Below, piece after piece: positions 18,379 through 27,815 of a stretch of 64,000 nucleotides of DNA (positions are counted from its first letter, which is position 1; every line of letters starts with the position of its first letter). Source of the stretch: Bradyrhizobium canariense. GTDB lineage: Bacteria > Pseudomonadota > Alphaproteobacteria > Rhizobiales > Xanthobacteraceae. The notes under the pieces were generated by a model that saw only the letters and a list, made by a program, of their open reading frames with translations, made no database searches and had not been told where the DNA came from. The position numbers were made by a program, and so were the translations under genes. The stretch is taken from assembly GCF_900105125.1 (NCBI RefSeq), contig NZ_LT629750.1, forward strand, positions 6,351,001 to 6,415,000, written 5' to 3'.

Positions 18379-18415
18379 ATCCCCTATAAGGGTGGGCGAG
18401 CGCCAAAACCGGGGG
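18379..18415 (-). promoter_or_regulatory. Composite operator, copy 6 (efflux operon), degenerate
   Basis: Minus-strand reading: CCCCC (18411-18415), 16-base spacer, CACCC, TTAT, AGGGG, then ATG. The inner palindrome is weaker than in other copies, but the spacing is exact. About 114 bases before the MFS start. Confidence 0.55.
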
Positions 18416-18689
18416 AGGTCTAGCAGCTGTCCCCGGATCCGTCGGACTGTGTTCCGTAGATTTGAAATCGAATCGTCGCTACCTGCGCCGTCGTCACGAA
18501 AAGCATACCCGCAATGCGCTCTTCACGATTTTGGTGCGGGCGATCCCGACTCGAACCGACACGCATCGCTGCGGCGGATTTCGAAGGAAACGCGGTTCCA
18601 CCGGACTGAAATTTCAACTCAAGCATTGATTCAAACGAGTCCTGAGCCTGGATGCGGGTAGGTCCGTTCCGGTATGGGCTCTGACGGTT

Positions 18690-18729
18690 CCCCCAAACAG
18701 GACGAAGCGCCCCCCATCGGGGGGATAGG
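18690..18729 (+). promoter_or_regulatory. Composite operator, copy 7 (FAH/decarboxylase)
   Basis: CCCCC (18690-18694), 16-base spacer, CCCCC (18711-18715), ATCG, GGGGG (18720-18724), then ATAGGA. Core identical to copy 2. About 70 bases before the first FAH start codon. Confidence 0.7.
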
Positions 18730-18796
18730 ACCAACGGCGCATTTAATGCACCCTACATAAGGCTGTAGCCATCATCGCCTCTCCCGCGGAGCAGAT

Positions 18797-19735
18797 ATGA
18801 GGGGCAAATTTGAGCCAACCGTCCTGGAGCATTTCGGCGTTATGAAGATCATCGGTTTCAATACCAAGGGGGCCGCCCATCTCGGCGTCGTGGAAGGTGA
18901 AGAGGTAATTGATCTTCAGGCGGTCGATCCGAGCCTGCCGAATGATCTTGCCGAACTGCTCAGGCGTAACAACGGAGATCTGACATCACTCAAGGCTTTG
19001 GCTCAGCGGGCGCCGTTCAACGCACGCCGGCCGCTCGATGGTGTCGACTACGCGTTGCCCGTGGCGCGGCCTGGCAAGATCATCTGCCTCGGAGTCAACT
19101 ATCGTGAGCACCTCCAGGAGGCGTTCCATGGCGACCGCTTCGAGGCGTCTCCGACGATCTTCATGCGGTGCCCCAGTTCGCTGCTCTCGCACGGCCGTCC
19201 GATCATCCGTCCCAAGGTTAGCGCGACGCTCGACTACGAAGCCGAAATGGTCGTGGTGATCGGCAAGCGCGCCAAGCATCTCGATGTGTCCAATGCGCTG
19301 TCCTGCATCGCCGGCTATTCATGTGCCAATGATGGTTCGATCCGGGAGTTCCAGGGCAAGACCACGCAATGGGACATGGGAAAGAACTTTGATGCAACGG
19401 GGGCTTTCGGTCCCTGGATGGTCACCGCAGACGATCTTCCTCCCGGTGGAAAGGGACTGAAGATCGAGTGTCGACTCAATGGCACGGTCATGCAGTCCGA
19501 CAATACCGAAAACATGATTTTCCCGGTGGCGGAGAGCATCGCTTATATCACGCAAGGCATGACGCTGGAACCCGGCGATATCATCATGACCGGAACGCCA
19601 TCGGGTGTCGGCCTTGCCCGCAAGCCCCCGGTTTGGATGAAGGCCGGCGACATATGCGAGATCGAGATAGAGGGAATCGGCGTGCTCTCGAACGCGATCG
19701 CAGACGAAAGCAACTCAACCGGTTCCCTGAATTGA
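18797..19735 (+). CDS. Fumarylacetoacetate-hydrolase-family C-C hydrolase/isomerase
   Basis: 312 residues (297 if translation begins at the ATG at 18842, where family similarity starts). The ATG at 18797 has GGAG five bases upstream, which favours the longer form. The C-terminal FAH domain is clear: PGKIICLGVNYREHLQEA, then the metal-binding set DYEAEMVVVIGK and CANDGSIREFQ, and GDIIMTGTPSGVG. Family members cleave acylpyruvates or 1,3-diketo acids, or isomerise ring-cleavage products with Mg2+. Its neighbour encodes an acetoacetate-decarboxylase-type enzyme, so together they may process a beta-keto acid from ring breakdown (inference). Confidence 0.88.
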   Translation: MRGKFEPTVLEHFGVMKIIGFNTKGAAHLGVVEGEEVIDLQAVDPSLPNDLAELLRRNNGDLTSLKALAQRAPFNARRPLDGVDYALPVARPGKIICLGVNYREHLQEAFHGDRFEASPTIFMRCPSSLLSHGRPIIRPKVSATLDYEAEMVVVIGKRAKHLDVSNALSCIAGYSCANDGSIREFQGKTTQWDMGKNFDATGAFGPWMVTADDLPPGGKGLKIECRLNGTVMQSDNTENMIFPVAESIAYITQGMTLEPGDIIMTGTPSGVGLARKPPVWMKAGDICEIEIEGIGVLSNAIADESNSTGSLN

Positions 19736-19816
19736 AGATGTGCGAGCGCGCAGCAAGCACCCAGAACAGTCTTGCGACCGGCGACGCGTTCAAACGCTCG
19801 ATGGAGGTTTGATTAG

Positions 19817-20611
19817 ATGACCAGCACGGGATCTACAGGAGGCCTCTTCAACATTGGATCTCCGGATGCGCGGCCGCTATCGGCGCAACGAGTCCGTGAA
19901 GAAGCCTTTGCGATGCCCATTCACCAGCCGGCGTTCGGTCGCTCACCCAGTTGGTTTCTGGATCGCCCCGCGCTGACGGTCACCTATCGGACGGACATGG
20001 ATCTGGCGCGCGCCATCGTGCCGGAGCCGCTGGTGGTCAAGGACCCGCTGGTCAGTCTCGCCTTTCTCTACATGGTGGCCCCGGGGATCGGCGACTATTA
20101 CGAATTTGCTCAGAGCATCACATGCTTTCTCGGCGACGAAGAGGTCAGCTTTCGGCCGCTGATGGTGGCGGAGAATGTCACCGCGATCATCATGGGGCGC
20201 GAGGTGTTGGGCCTGCCGAAAAAGTACGGGCATCCGCGCGTTGGCCAGAACGGAAGCTCCTACGTCGGTACGCTGGAATGTGACGGCTCGCTCGTTGCCC
20301 GAGCAAGCATGGCTTACAAGTACCAGGACGTTCCAGCCGAACGAGCCATGAAGGCGCTCGCGCGTCCGAGCGTCGTATTGAAGATCGTCCCGGACGTCGA
20401 TGGGCGGCCACGCATAGCCGACCTAGTGCGATTTGAATATTCCGACATCACGCTGAAGGGTGCTTGGACCGGGCCGGGCAGTGTCGACCTATTTCATCAT
20501 GAGGCAGCCCCGCTTGCCGCGTTGCCGGTAAGGGAGGTCGTCTCCATAGTCCATACGCTCAGCGACAGCCTGCTTCGGCCGGGCACATCGGTCCATGACT
20601 ATCTCAAGTGA
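19817..20611 (+). CDS. Acetoacetate-decarboxylase-family protein
   Basis: 264 residues with the ADC-family core. The motif MGREVLGLPKKYGHP supplies the adjacent lysines (135-136) that form and tune the Schiff base in acetoacetate decarboxylase. DPLVSLAFLYMVAPGIGDY and FRPLMVAENVTA are also family-typical. Members of this branch act on acetoacetate or on larger beta-keto acids, and some are aldolase-dehydratases. It lies 81 bases after the FAH gene and is probably co-transcribed from operator copy 7. Confidence 0.82.
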   Translation: MTSTGSTGGLFNIGSPDARPLSAQRVREEAFAMPIHQPAFGRSPSWFLDRPALTVTYRTDMDLARAIVPEPLVVKDPLVSLAFLYMVAPGIGDYYEFAQSITCFLGDEEVSFRPLMVAENVTAIIMGREVLGLPKKYGHPRVGQNGSSYVGTLECDGSLVARASMAYKYQDVPAERAMKALARPSVVLKIVPDVDGRPRIADLVRFEYSDITLKGAWTGPGSVDLFHHEAAPLAALPVREVVSIVHTLSDSLLRPGTSVHDYLK

Positions 20612-20704
20612 AATCGGGCCGATGCCGGAGTGCGCGGCTGCGGCAGCGTTGATCTTCTTGCGATGAAGAATTGATGGCTCGCCCAAGGCGAAGGGAACGA
20701 AGCT

Positions 20705-21571
20705 GTGGAAGAGAAGTCGATCAGCCACCACCGGTGTGTCGTAAACGGCATTAAATTCCACTACGCCGAAGCCGGTGAAGGACCGCCGGTCATTCTGCTG
20801 CATGGCTTTCCCGAAACCTCCTATGCGTGGCGGTATCAAATCGATGCCTTGAAGACGCGCTATCGGCTCATTGTGCCGGATCTGCGTGGGTACGGCGCGA
20901 CCGATAAGGCGCCCACCGGGTACGACAAACGCACCATGGCAAACGACATCCGCGCTCTCATGTCCAACCTCGGCATCAAGCGGGCGGCCATCGTCGCCCA
21001 CGATCGTGGGGCTCGCGTCGGGCTGCGGCTCGCCAAGGACCATCCCGACGCCGTTGCTCGCTTTGCAGCGCTGGATAATATCCCGACGCGTTTGCTCTTT
21101 GGCATGATGAACGCCCGCGTGGCGCAAGCAAGTTGGTTCTTCTTGTTCCAAGGAGTCAGGGACCTGCCGGAGGCGCTCATCCAGGGACGAGAAGAGATCT
21201 GGCTGCGCTATATCCTGACCAGTTGGACTTACGATCCGGAAGCGCTCAGCGATATCGACATCGCGACCTATGTCCGCGCCTACGCGCAGCCCGGAGGGCT
21301 TCGCGGTGCGTTCGAGGACTATCGGGCCTGGCGAGAAGACGTCGCTCAGGACGAAGAAGACAAGGATATCAAGCTGCGTTGCCCCACCCTTGCCCTGTGG
21401 GGAAGCGAGTTCGAGGCGGCGAAGATGGTCGACATGGTCGAACTCTGGCGGGGCCTCGCCGAGGATCTCACGACAGCGCCGATCGCTTGGGCCGGACATC
21501 TTCCCCACGAGGAGCGGCCGGCGGAAGTCAACGCGGCGCTCGAGTCCTTCCTCGCACCCTGGCAGGGCTGA
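20705..21571 (+). CDS. Haloacetate-dehalogenase/epoxide-hydrolase-like alpha/beta hydrolase
   Basis: 288 residues; GTG start preceded by AAGGGAACG. The nucleophile elbow AHDRGAR gives Asp100 with Arg101 and Arg104, the arrangement of fluoroacetate dehalogenase, and the late histidine is in AGHLPHEE. The halide pocket of true haloacetate dehalogenases uses a His-Trp pair in the cap; here it reads Ser143-Trp144 (QASWFF), so the histidine is missing. An epoxide hydrolase or a relaxed dehalogenase is equally possible. It follows the decarboxylase on the same strand after 93 bases. Confidence 0.75.
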   Translation: MEEKSISHHRCVVNGIKFHYAEAGEGPPVILLHGFPETSYAWRYQIDALKTRYRLIVPDLRGYGATDKAPTGYDKRTMANDIRALMSNLGIKRAAIVAHDRGARVGLRLAKDHPDAVARFAALDNIPTRLLFGMMNARVAQASWFFLFQGVRDLPEALIQGREEIWLRYILTSWTYDPEALSDIDIATYVRAYAQPGGLRGAFEDYRAWREDVAQDEEDKDIKLRCPTLALWGSEFEAAKMVDMVELWRGLAEDLTTAPIAWAGHLPHEERPAEVNAALESFLAPWQG

Positions 21572-21720
21572 CGGCAGCGCGGGCCCAAAATGAGCGAGCG
21601 CATCGCCCGAACTCAGATTGCACGATCTATCGATAGGCCAGCATTCAACGGAATCTGTTGGGCACGCGCATATGTTGCGACCGTCCATTGCGATTTCCGG
21701 GAACCAGAAGGAGTTGCACC

Positions 21721-23442
21721 ATGACGCAGACGGCTGCGCACTTTATCGCGGCGACGCTGGAGAAGGCTGGCGTCAAGCGGATTTACGGCGTCGTCGGCGA
21801 CTCGCTCAACGGCTTTACGGAGGCATTGCGAGCGCGCGGCGCAATTGAATGGAAGCACGTTCGGCATGAAGAGGCGGCGGCGTTCGCGGCTGGCGCCGAG
21901 GCCCAACTGACTGGCGAACTGACTGTGTGCGCAGGGAGTTGCGGGCCTGGAAATTTGCATCTGATCAATGGCCTCTTTGACTGCCATCGCAGCGGCGCGC
22001 CGGTCCTGGCCATCGCAGCGCACATCCCCAGCAGCGAGATCGGCATCGACTACTTCCAGGCGACGCACCCGGAGATCCTGTTCAAGGAGTGCAGCCACTA
22101 CGTCGAGCTGGTGTCGAATCCCGCCCAGCTGCCGCAGATTCTCCAGCGCGCCATGCGCATCGCGATCGCGAAGCGGGGCGTGGCCGTCGTCGTCATCTCT
22201 GGCGACACGGCCTTGCAGCCCCTGGCCGCGGCGCCAGCCGATTGGATCGCACCCGCGAAACCCGATCTCCGACCCGATCCCGACGAATTGTTGCGGCTCG
22301 CCGACCTCCTCAACGGCGCCAGCTCCGTGACGATACTTTGCGGGGCCGGTTGTGCCGGTGCGCATGCCGAGGTCGTGGCCGTTGCGGGCAAGCTTAAAGC
22401 GCCGATCGTCCATGCCTTACGCGGCAAGGAGCACGTCGAATACGACAACCCGTACGATGTAGGCATGACAGGTTTCGTCGGCTTTTCGTCCGGCTATGCG
22501 GCCATGAAGGAGTGCGACGTGCTGCTGATGCTGGGGACGGATTTCCCCTATCGGCAATTCTATCCCGAGCACGCGCGAATCGCTCAGGTCGATGTCCGGC
22601 CCGAAGCCTTGGGTAATCGGTGCAAGCTGACGCTTGGTCTACTGGGTGACGTTCGACAGACGCTGTTGGCTCTAGCGCCGCTTTTGTCGGAAAATATCGA
22701 TTCCCGGCATCTCGATAACGCTGTCGAACACTACAGGCATGCCCGCGCGGGCATGGATGCCCTTGCAGAGAGCGGTCCGAAGAGCACGGTGATCCATCCG
22801 CAATATGTGACCCGCCTGATAAGCGAACTGGCGGGCGACGATACCGTGTTCACCTGCGATGTCGGCACACCCACCGTCTGGGCCGCCCGGTATCTCAAGA
22901 TGAACGGCAGACGTCGTCTGCTCGGTTCATTCAATCACGGATCAATGGCCAATGCCCTGCTGCAGGCAATTGGCGCCCAGGCCGCATTTCCAAAGCGCCA
23001 GGTCATCTCGCTGTCGGGGGACGGCGGCTTCAGCATGATGATGGGTGACTTTATATCACTAACGCAGCTTGGCCTGCCGATCAAAGTCGTGGTGCTCAAC
23101 AACGGTACTCTCGGCTTTGTCGAGATGGAGATGAAGGCGAACGGCTTCCTGGACACGGGATGCGACCTCAAGAATCCAAATTTTGCCGCGATGGCTGAGG
23201 CGATGGGCATCAAGGGCGTTCGTGTTGAGCAGCCACAGGATCTGAGGGATGCGCTGGCGGAGGTGCTCAGCCATGATGGTCCGGCTCTCATCGATGTTGT
23301 CAGCGCGCGCCAGGAATTGGTTATGCCGCCGAAGACGACGTTCGACCAGGCTCACCAATTCGGTCTGTTTCTGATCAAGGCAGTGCTCAACGGCCGCGCG
23401 GACGAACTGGTCGACCTTGCGAAGGTCAACCTCACGCGCTGA
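21721..23442 (+). CDS. poxB: Pyruvate dehydrogenase (quinone), PoxB type
   Basis: 573 residues, practically the length of E. coli PoxB (572), with long matching blocks: [73 protein letters not shown] and the ThDP motif [11 protein letters not shown] ending in VVLNN. The glutamate of RHEEAAAF activates the thiamine. PoxB oxidatively decarboxylates pyruvate to acetate and CO2 and reduces ubiquinone at the inner membrane, so it feeds the quinol oxidase encoded upstream. The N-terminal ATG is set by family alignment. No shared operator is seen directly upstream. Confidence 0.93.
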   Translation: MTQTAAHFIAATLEKAGVKRIYGVVGDSLNGFTEALRARGAIEWKHVRHEEAAAFAAGAEAQLTGELTVCAGSCGPGNLHLINGLFDCHRSGAPVLAIAAHIPSSEIGIDYFQATHPEILFKECSHYVELVSNPAQLPQILQRAMRIAIAKRGVAVVVISGDTALQPLAAAPADWIAPAKPDLRPDPDELLRLADLLNGASSVTILCGAGCAGAHAEVVAVAGKLKAPIVHALRGKEHVEYDNPYDVGMTGFVGFSSGYAAMKECDVLLMLGTDFPYRQFYPEHARIAQVDVRPEALGNRCKLTLGLLGDVRQTLLALAPLLSENIDSRHLDNAVEHYRHARAGMDALAESGPKSTVIHPQYVTRLISELAGDDTVFTCDVGTPTVWAARYLKMNGRRRLLGSFNHGSMANALLQAIGAQAAFPKRQVISLSGDGGFSMMMGDFISLTQLGLPIKVVVLNNGTLGFVEMEMKANGFLDTGCDLKNPNFAAMAEAMGIKGVRVEQPQDLRDALAEVLSHDGPALIDVVSARQELVMPPKTTFDQAHQFGLFLIKAVLNGRADELVDLAKVNLTR

Positions 23443-23554
23443 TCGCCTCAGCTGACCAGATGATTGCCTAGTCAAGATCTGAACGTGAGGCAGGCGAGGT
23501 ATTACAGACGGCTAAAGCACGTTCAACGTCTGACCACCAGAAGGGAGTAGTTAC

Positions 23555-24379
23555 GTGCCTACGATCGCGACCAAAGATAGTACTGAGATCTTTTACAAAG
23601 ACTGGGGCTGGGGACAGCCGATCGTATTCAGCCATGGATGGCCGCTCTCGGCAGATGACTGGGATACTCAGATGCTGTTCTTTCTGGGCAAGGGCTTTCG
23701 CGTCATTGCCCACGACCGGCGCGGTCATGGCCGTTCGAGCCAGACGGACGGTGGCCATGACATGGATCATTATGCCGATGACCTGGCGACGCTGACCGCC
23801 CATTTGGACTTGAAGGACGCCGTGCATGTCGGCCATTCAACCGGCGGCGGTGAAGTCGTCCACTACATTGCGCGCCATGGCGAAAGCCGTGTGGCCAAGG
23901 CAGCGCTTATCGCCGCCGTGCCGCCGTTGATGGTCAAGACGGAAGCCAATCCGGGCGGCCTTCCAAAGGAGATCTTCGACGGGCTTCAGGCGCAACTCGC
24001 CGCTAACCGGTCTCAGTTCTATTACGACCTGCCGGCCGGCCCCTTTTACGGTTACAACAGGCCTGGCGTGAAGGCGTCTGTGCCGGTGATCTGGAATTGG
24101 TGGCGCCAAGGCATGATGGGCGGCGCTAAGGCCCACTATGACGGCATCGTCGCCTTTTCCCAGACCGACTTCACAGAAGACCTCAAGACGATCTCCGTCC
24201 CCGTTCTGGTGATGCACGGCGATGATGACCAGATCGTACCTTACGCCGATTCCGGACCGCTCTCGGCGAAGCTCTTAAAGAACGGCGTACTTAAAACCTA
24301 CAAGGGCTTTCCGCACGGGATGCCGACGACTGAAGCCGACACCATCAACAGCGACCTGCTCGCTTTCATTAAAAGCTGA
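23555..24379 (+). CDS. Non-haem chloroperoxidase-like alpha/beta hydrolase
   Basis: 274 residues with the compact alpha/beta-hydrolase pattern of cofactor-free haloperoxidases/perhydrolases: [25 protein letters not shown], nucleophile elbow [10 protein letters not shown] with Ser95, acid in [11 protein letters not shown], and histidine in FPHGMPTT. Members catalyse perhydrolysis or ester hydrolysis; the halogenation activity is a side effect. The GTG start follows AGAAGGGAG at seven bases. It lies 112 bases after poxB on the same strand. Confidence 0.85.
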   Translation: MPTIATKDSTEIFYKDWGWGQPIVFSHGWPLSADDWDTQMLFFLGKGFRVIAHDRRGHGRSSQTDGGHDMDHYADDLATLTAHLDLKDAVHVGHSTGGGEVVHYIARHGESRVAKAALIAAVPPLMVKTEANPGGLPKEIFDGLQAQLAANRSQFYYDLPAGPFYGYNRPGVKASVPVIWNWWRQGMMGGAKAHYDGIVAFSQTDFTEDLKTISVPVLVMHGDDDQIVPYADSGPLSAKLLKNGVLKTYKGFPHGMPTTEADTINSDLLAFIKS

Positions 24380-24595
24380 GAAGTGGCCCCGGCCGGAGCA
24401 TCCGACACCCCGCTCTGGATCGCCGGGGAGATCGTCAGCCGGGCCGCGCGCCTGGAGGCCGTGACGCAAAAGCTGCGGCCAAGGGAACCCAGTTCGGCGC
24501 ACGGCGTCCCAAGCAGCAGCAGGCTGCAGGGAGCGACGCGTGCTGGTTGCCGGTGCCACTGCCGAGGCGGCGAACGGCGGCGATCGAATTTCCGC

Positions 24596-24892
24596 CTATG
24601 CGCTATTTCGGCGATCGCTCCAGTGGAACGTCAACGCTTCGCGAAACGCGAACCGCTTCAGATGCTCCTCCACGACGTCCTGGAGTCGGGGAAGACTTGC
24701 AGGATCAATGGATGAAACGACGACCACGAGGCGTTCGTCTTCGGCGTCGAGCACGCAACGGCCCAGCGGCAGGGCGATCTCGCCGTGTGAGGGGGTGAAG
24801 TCGACCACGAACCTGTGGCTCCAGTGCTTGCACAGTTGCTGGAGGCTGCGGCTGGCGAATTTTGTGTGAATCTCAGCGCGACGCTCAGGCAT
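24596..24892 (-). CDS. DUF2218 domain protein
   Basis: 98 residues. The pattern LQQLCKHWSHRFVVDFTPSHG, LPLGRCVLDAED and VVEEHLKRFAFREALTFHW is that of the small DUF2218 family found next to iron-uptake and redox genes in proteobacteria; its function is not known. Its start overlaps the end of the upstream glutathionyl-hydroquinone reductase gene by eight bases, so the two are translationally coupled. Confidence 0.8.
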   Translation of the reverse strand: MPERRAEIHTKFASRSLQQLCKHWSHRFVVDFTPSHGEIALPLGRCVLDAEDERLVVVVSSIDPASLPRLQDVVEEHLKRFAFREALTFHWSDRRNSA

Positions 24893-25886
24893 GGTGGCGC
24901 TCCCGGCTTTCAGAACTCAGCGACATAGTTGCGCCAGGCTCGGTCAGATCGGGACCGACAGGTACGATGCCGTTCGGGTTGAGCGCCTTGATGGAGTAGT
25001 AACCGCGCTTGATGTGATCGATGTTGACCGTTTCTTTAACCCCTGGCGCCGCGAGCACGTGGGCGAGATACGCGCTAAGCGAGGCGTAGTCCTTGAGCCG
25101 GCGAAGGTTGCATTTGAACAGGCCATGGTATGCCGCATCGAATCGCACGAGCGTTACGAAGAGGCGTAGGTCCGCTTCTGTCAGCCGCTCGCCGAACAGC
25201 AGCGGTCCGCGCTCGCGAAGGCGTATTTCCAGCTCGTCGAGCATGGTGAATACGTCGGCGAACGCCGCTTCATAGGCAGTTTGCGTCGTGGCGAAACCAG
25301 CGCGATAGACGCCATTGTTGAGCCGACTATAGACTTGAGCGTTGAGCGCATCGATTTCGATGCGGAGGTCACGGGGATAGAGGTCGAAGGCCGGATCCGC
25401 CAACGCACCGAATCCAGAATTGAACATTCGCAGGATGTCTGCGGATTCGTTGTTGACGATCGTTTTGCGACGCTTGTCCCAAAGAACAGGGACGGTGGCG
25501 CGCCCGGTGTAATGTGGGTCGGCGCGCGTGTAGATTTCGTGCAGGTGGGTCGCGTGATTCAGTGCGTCCCTGTCGCTACCTGGATAGTCGCCGAAGCCCC
25601 AACCCTCTTCTGTCAGAGCGGGCTCGACAACGGCCACCGACACGATGTCTTCGAGCCCTTTGAGCTTGCGCGCGATGAGTGTTCGTGAAGCCCAGGGGCA
25701 GGTCAGCGCGACATAGAGGTGATAACGTCCAGCCTCCGCGCCGAAGCCGGCCTGCCCCGTCGGGCCGGCGGTCCCGTCCAGCGTGATCCAGTGACGGAAG
25801 CTGGAGGTCTGGCGCACGAAGCCGCCATTGTCATCGACGGCCTGGACCGGTTGCCAGCTTGCCGTCCATTTGCCGTTCACAAGCAT
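24885..25886 (-). CDS. S-glutathionyl-hydroquinone reductase (YqjG/ECM4-type GST)
   Basis: 333 residues. The TCPWASR motif puts the catalytic cysteine at residue 63, the same number as in E. coli YqjG. WGFGDYPGSD, TVPVLWDKRRKTIVNNES and the C-terminal helical domain with FGERLTEADLRLFVTLVRFDAAY are typical of this Xi-class GST. It reduces glutathionyl-hydroquinones and thus helps detoxify quinones from aromatic breakdown. It is followed by the DUF2218 gene. Confidence 0.9.
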   Translation of the reverse strand: MLVNGKWTASWQPVQAVDDNGGFVRQTSSFRHWITLDGTAGPTGQAGFGAEAGRYHLYVALTCPWASRTLIARKLKGLEDIVSVAVVEPALTEEGWGFGDYPGSDRDALNHATHLHEIYTRADPHYTGRATVPVLWDKRRKTIVNNESADILRMFNSGFGALADPAFDLYPRDLRIEIDALNAQVYSRLNNGVYRAGFATTQTAYEAAFADVFTMLDELEIRLRERGPLLFGERLTEADLRLFVTLVRFDAAYHGLFKCNLRRLKDYASLSAYLAHVLAAPGVKETVNIDHIKRGYYSIKALNPNGIVPVGPDLTEPGATMSLSSESRERHHA

Positions 25887-26089
25887 GGTTCGAACTCCAT
25901 CGTGGTCCGGCCTCAAGCCGGGCGGGGGATTTGGTTGGAGGCGCAGGACATGGCGTTCCAGCGCAGAGGGAAGGCCGGAGCCTCTCAGGCGTCCGACTTT
26001 CGCAGCTGTAGTCTGAACACCTGCCGCTAGGCGCTATCGGTGCGGCGGCGGGCGTTCAATTCGTGCGACGCTTCGATTGAGTGAAGCGC

Positions 26090-26539
26090 TCAGGTCGATA
26101 GCCCATGGCGCGTCTTCTGACCGCCGGGCGTCAAGGCGAACGTCGGCGTCGGCTTGAGCGCCAATGCGCCGTCGCCGAGCAGGGCCTGCACGACCAGCGC
26201 GACGATCCAGAAGGCGGGGAATTCCCAGCCGCCGTTCGGATTGTTGAAGAAGAAGCCGTTTGCGGCGTGGACCGTGACGATCGCGCCCAACAGGGTCGGA
26301 ATGCCGACCAGGGCAGTGAACCGAGTCCAAATCCCGAGGATGAGGCTGACCCCCGCCATGAACTCGACCAGCATGGTGGCGTAGGCAAGCGCCGGCGGCA
26401 GGCCGAGGGATGCAAAGTATTTCGCCGTGCCCGCGGGGGTGAAGACGAAGAACTTGAGCCCGTCATGGGCGAGGAACAGAATGCCCAGCGTCACGCGCAG
26501 GGCCAGGGTGGCGTAGGGAGCGGTGCGGGTGTCGATCAT
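26090..26539 (-). CDS. DoxX-family membrane protein
   Basis: 149 residues with four hydrophobic helices and the DoxX pattern LRVTLGILFLAHDGLKFF, FMAGVSLILGIWTRF and TVHAANGFFFNN. DoxX-family proteins are often beside redox and quinone-handling genes; the biochemical role is unsettled. It lies downstream of a LysR regulator on the same strand and upstream of the GST pair. The ATG at 26539 starts where family similarity begins. Confidence 0.85.
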   Translation of the reverse strand: MIDTRTAPYATLALRVTLGILFLAHDGLKFFVFTPAGTAKYFASLGLPPALAYATMLVEFMAGVSLILGIWTRFTALVGIPTLLGAIVTVHAANGFFFNNPNGGWEFPAFWIVALVVQALLGDGALALKPTPTFALTPGGQKTRHGLST

Positions 26540-26656
26540 GGCGCGATTTCCTTCGGCTGGATTGATGTGTCGCCTGGAAGATGCGCCCATTCGAACCGGG
26601 TGATTATCCGGTCATTTCGGGGGTATTTAATTCCATATTGGAAGGCGTGACCTTCA

Positions 26657-27562
26657 CTAGCCTCGATCCCATGACGGCTCGCCGCGGTAGCGGGAGACTA
26701 AGAAATCGAGCAGCACGCGGACCTTGAGCGCCAGATGGCGACCTGGAGGGTAGAGCACATAGAGAGCGACCGGCTCGCCCTCGAACGCGCATAGCAACGG
26801 CCGAAGCGAGCCGGATCGAAAACTGGCTCCGGCGACGAAGCTGGGCACGCGCGCGATTCCAAGCCCGGCCTCCGCCGCCGCGATACAGGCATCCGCGTTT
26901 GAGAAGCGCAGCGGCCCCGTGACAGGCACGGTTTGCTCATCATTATCCGTCGAGAACTGCCAGTTCCCGGGATCTCGGAAATTGGTGTCGACGATGCAAT
27001 CGTGCTCCGTGAGATCAGCCGGCGCTTTGGGTTCGCCGCGCGTTTCCAAATACGCAGGAGCAGCGGCTAGCACGATCCTCACATCGCACAGCTTCCTGGC
27101 AATGAGACTGCTGTCGCCGGGCTTGCCGATGCGAATAGCCGCATCGAAGCCCTCGTCGACAAGATTCACGATCCGATCCGAAAAGCTCACATCGAGCTGA
27201 ACGCCGGGATAGGTCCGAGCAAAGTCGATCAAAACAGGCGCCAGTTGCGCGGTTCCGAAGGAGATGGGCGCGGTTAGCCGTAGGCGCCCCGTGGGCGCGC
27301 CAGAGGCGTTGCGTACCGACGCATCCAACGCATCGAATTCATCGAGTAGCGCCTTGATCCGCTCGTAATAGGCCCGGCCGACTTCCGTGGGCGAAAGCGC
27401 GCGCGTCGTGCGCTTAATAAGCTGAACGCCGAGATCCGCTTCAAGCTTCGAGACGAGCTTGGAAGCCTGTCCACTACTGGCGCCGAGTCGTTCGGCGGCG
27501 CCCGCGAAGCTGCCAATCTCCAGCACCGCGACAAACATGCGGTCACAATCCAGTCGCTCCAT
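26657..27562 (-). CDS. LysR-family transcriptional regulator
   Basis: 301 residues. N-terminal winged helix (MFVAVLEIGSFAGAAERLG, then SKLVSKLEADLGVQLIKRTT) and a substrate-binding-type effector domain (TGRLRLTAPISFG, FDAAIRIGKPGDSS). It belongs to the CrgA/PA0477-like group, which often controls an adjacent DoxX or oxidoreductase operon, so DoxX and the GST pair are the likely targets. All lie on the same strand, with 117 bases to DoxX. Confidence 0.88.
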   Translation of the reverse strand: MERLDCDRMFVAVLEIGSFAGAAERLGASSGQASKLVSKLEADLGVQLIKRTTRALSPTEVGRAYYERIKALLDEFDALDASVRNASGAPTGRLRLTAPISFGTAQLAPVLIDFARTYPGVQLDVSFSDRIVNLVDEGFDAAIRIGKPGDSSLIARKLCDVRIVLAAAPAYLETRGEPKAPADLTEHDCIVDTNFRDPGNWQFSTDNDEQTVPVTGPLRFSNADACIAAAEAGLGIARVPSFVAGASFRSGSLRPLLCAFEGEPVALYVLYPPGRHLALKVRVLLDFLVSRYRGEPSWDRG

Positions 27563-27815
27563 CAACACGTTCCATTGTGGCTGCAATCGCCAAAGAATAT
27601 AAATATTTGCGCGGATTCGGGAAGTAATATCCCGGCGGGAGACCGGAGGCCGCTCGGGCATTGGGATGGGAGGCCGGCCCGAATGGCGTCGCGATCAGCG
27701 CGCCGTCCAGCGCTATACCCACGTCTTGTGGGATCGGGCCGGCCCGTCCGGCGTCGGATCACACCGGCTGTCACCAATCGAGCGGTGCATGATGCCGAGG
27801 TCACTCCCTGTGCGC

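Larger units (their letters stand above)
18265..18796. other. Divergent promoter region between efflux and FAH/decarboxylase operons
   Basis: 532 bases holding two operator copies in opposite orientation, at 18379-18415 facing the efflux operon and 18690-18729 facing the FAH gene. The roughly 270 bases between them contain only short frames of no recognisable character. Confidence 0.65.

Noticed and set aside
24380-24595. Possible terminator between the convergent chloroperoxidase-like and DUF2218 genes
   Set aside because: GC-rich but no clean inverted repeat with a T tract was found.
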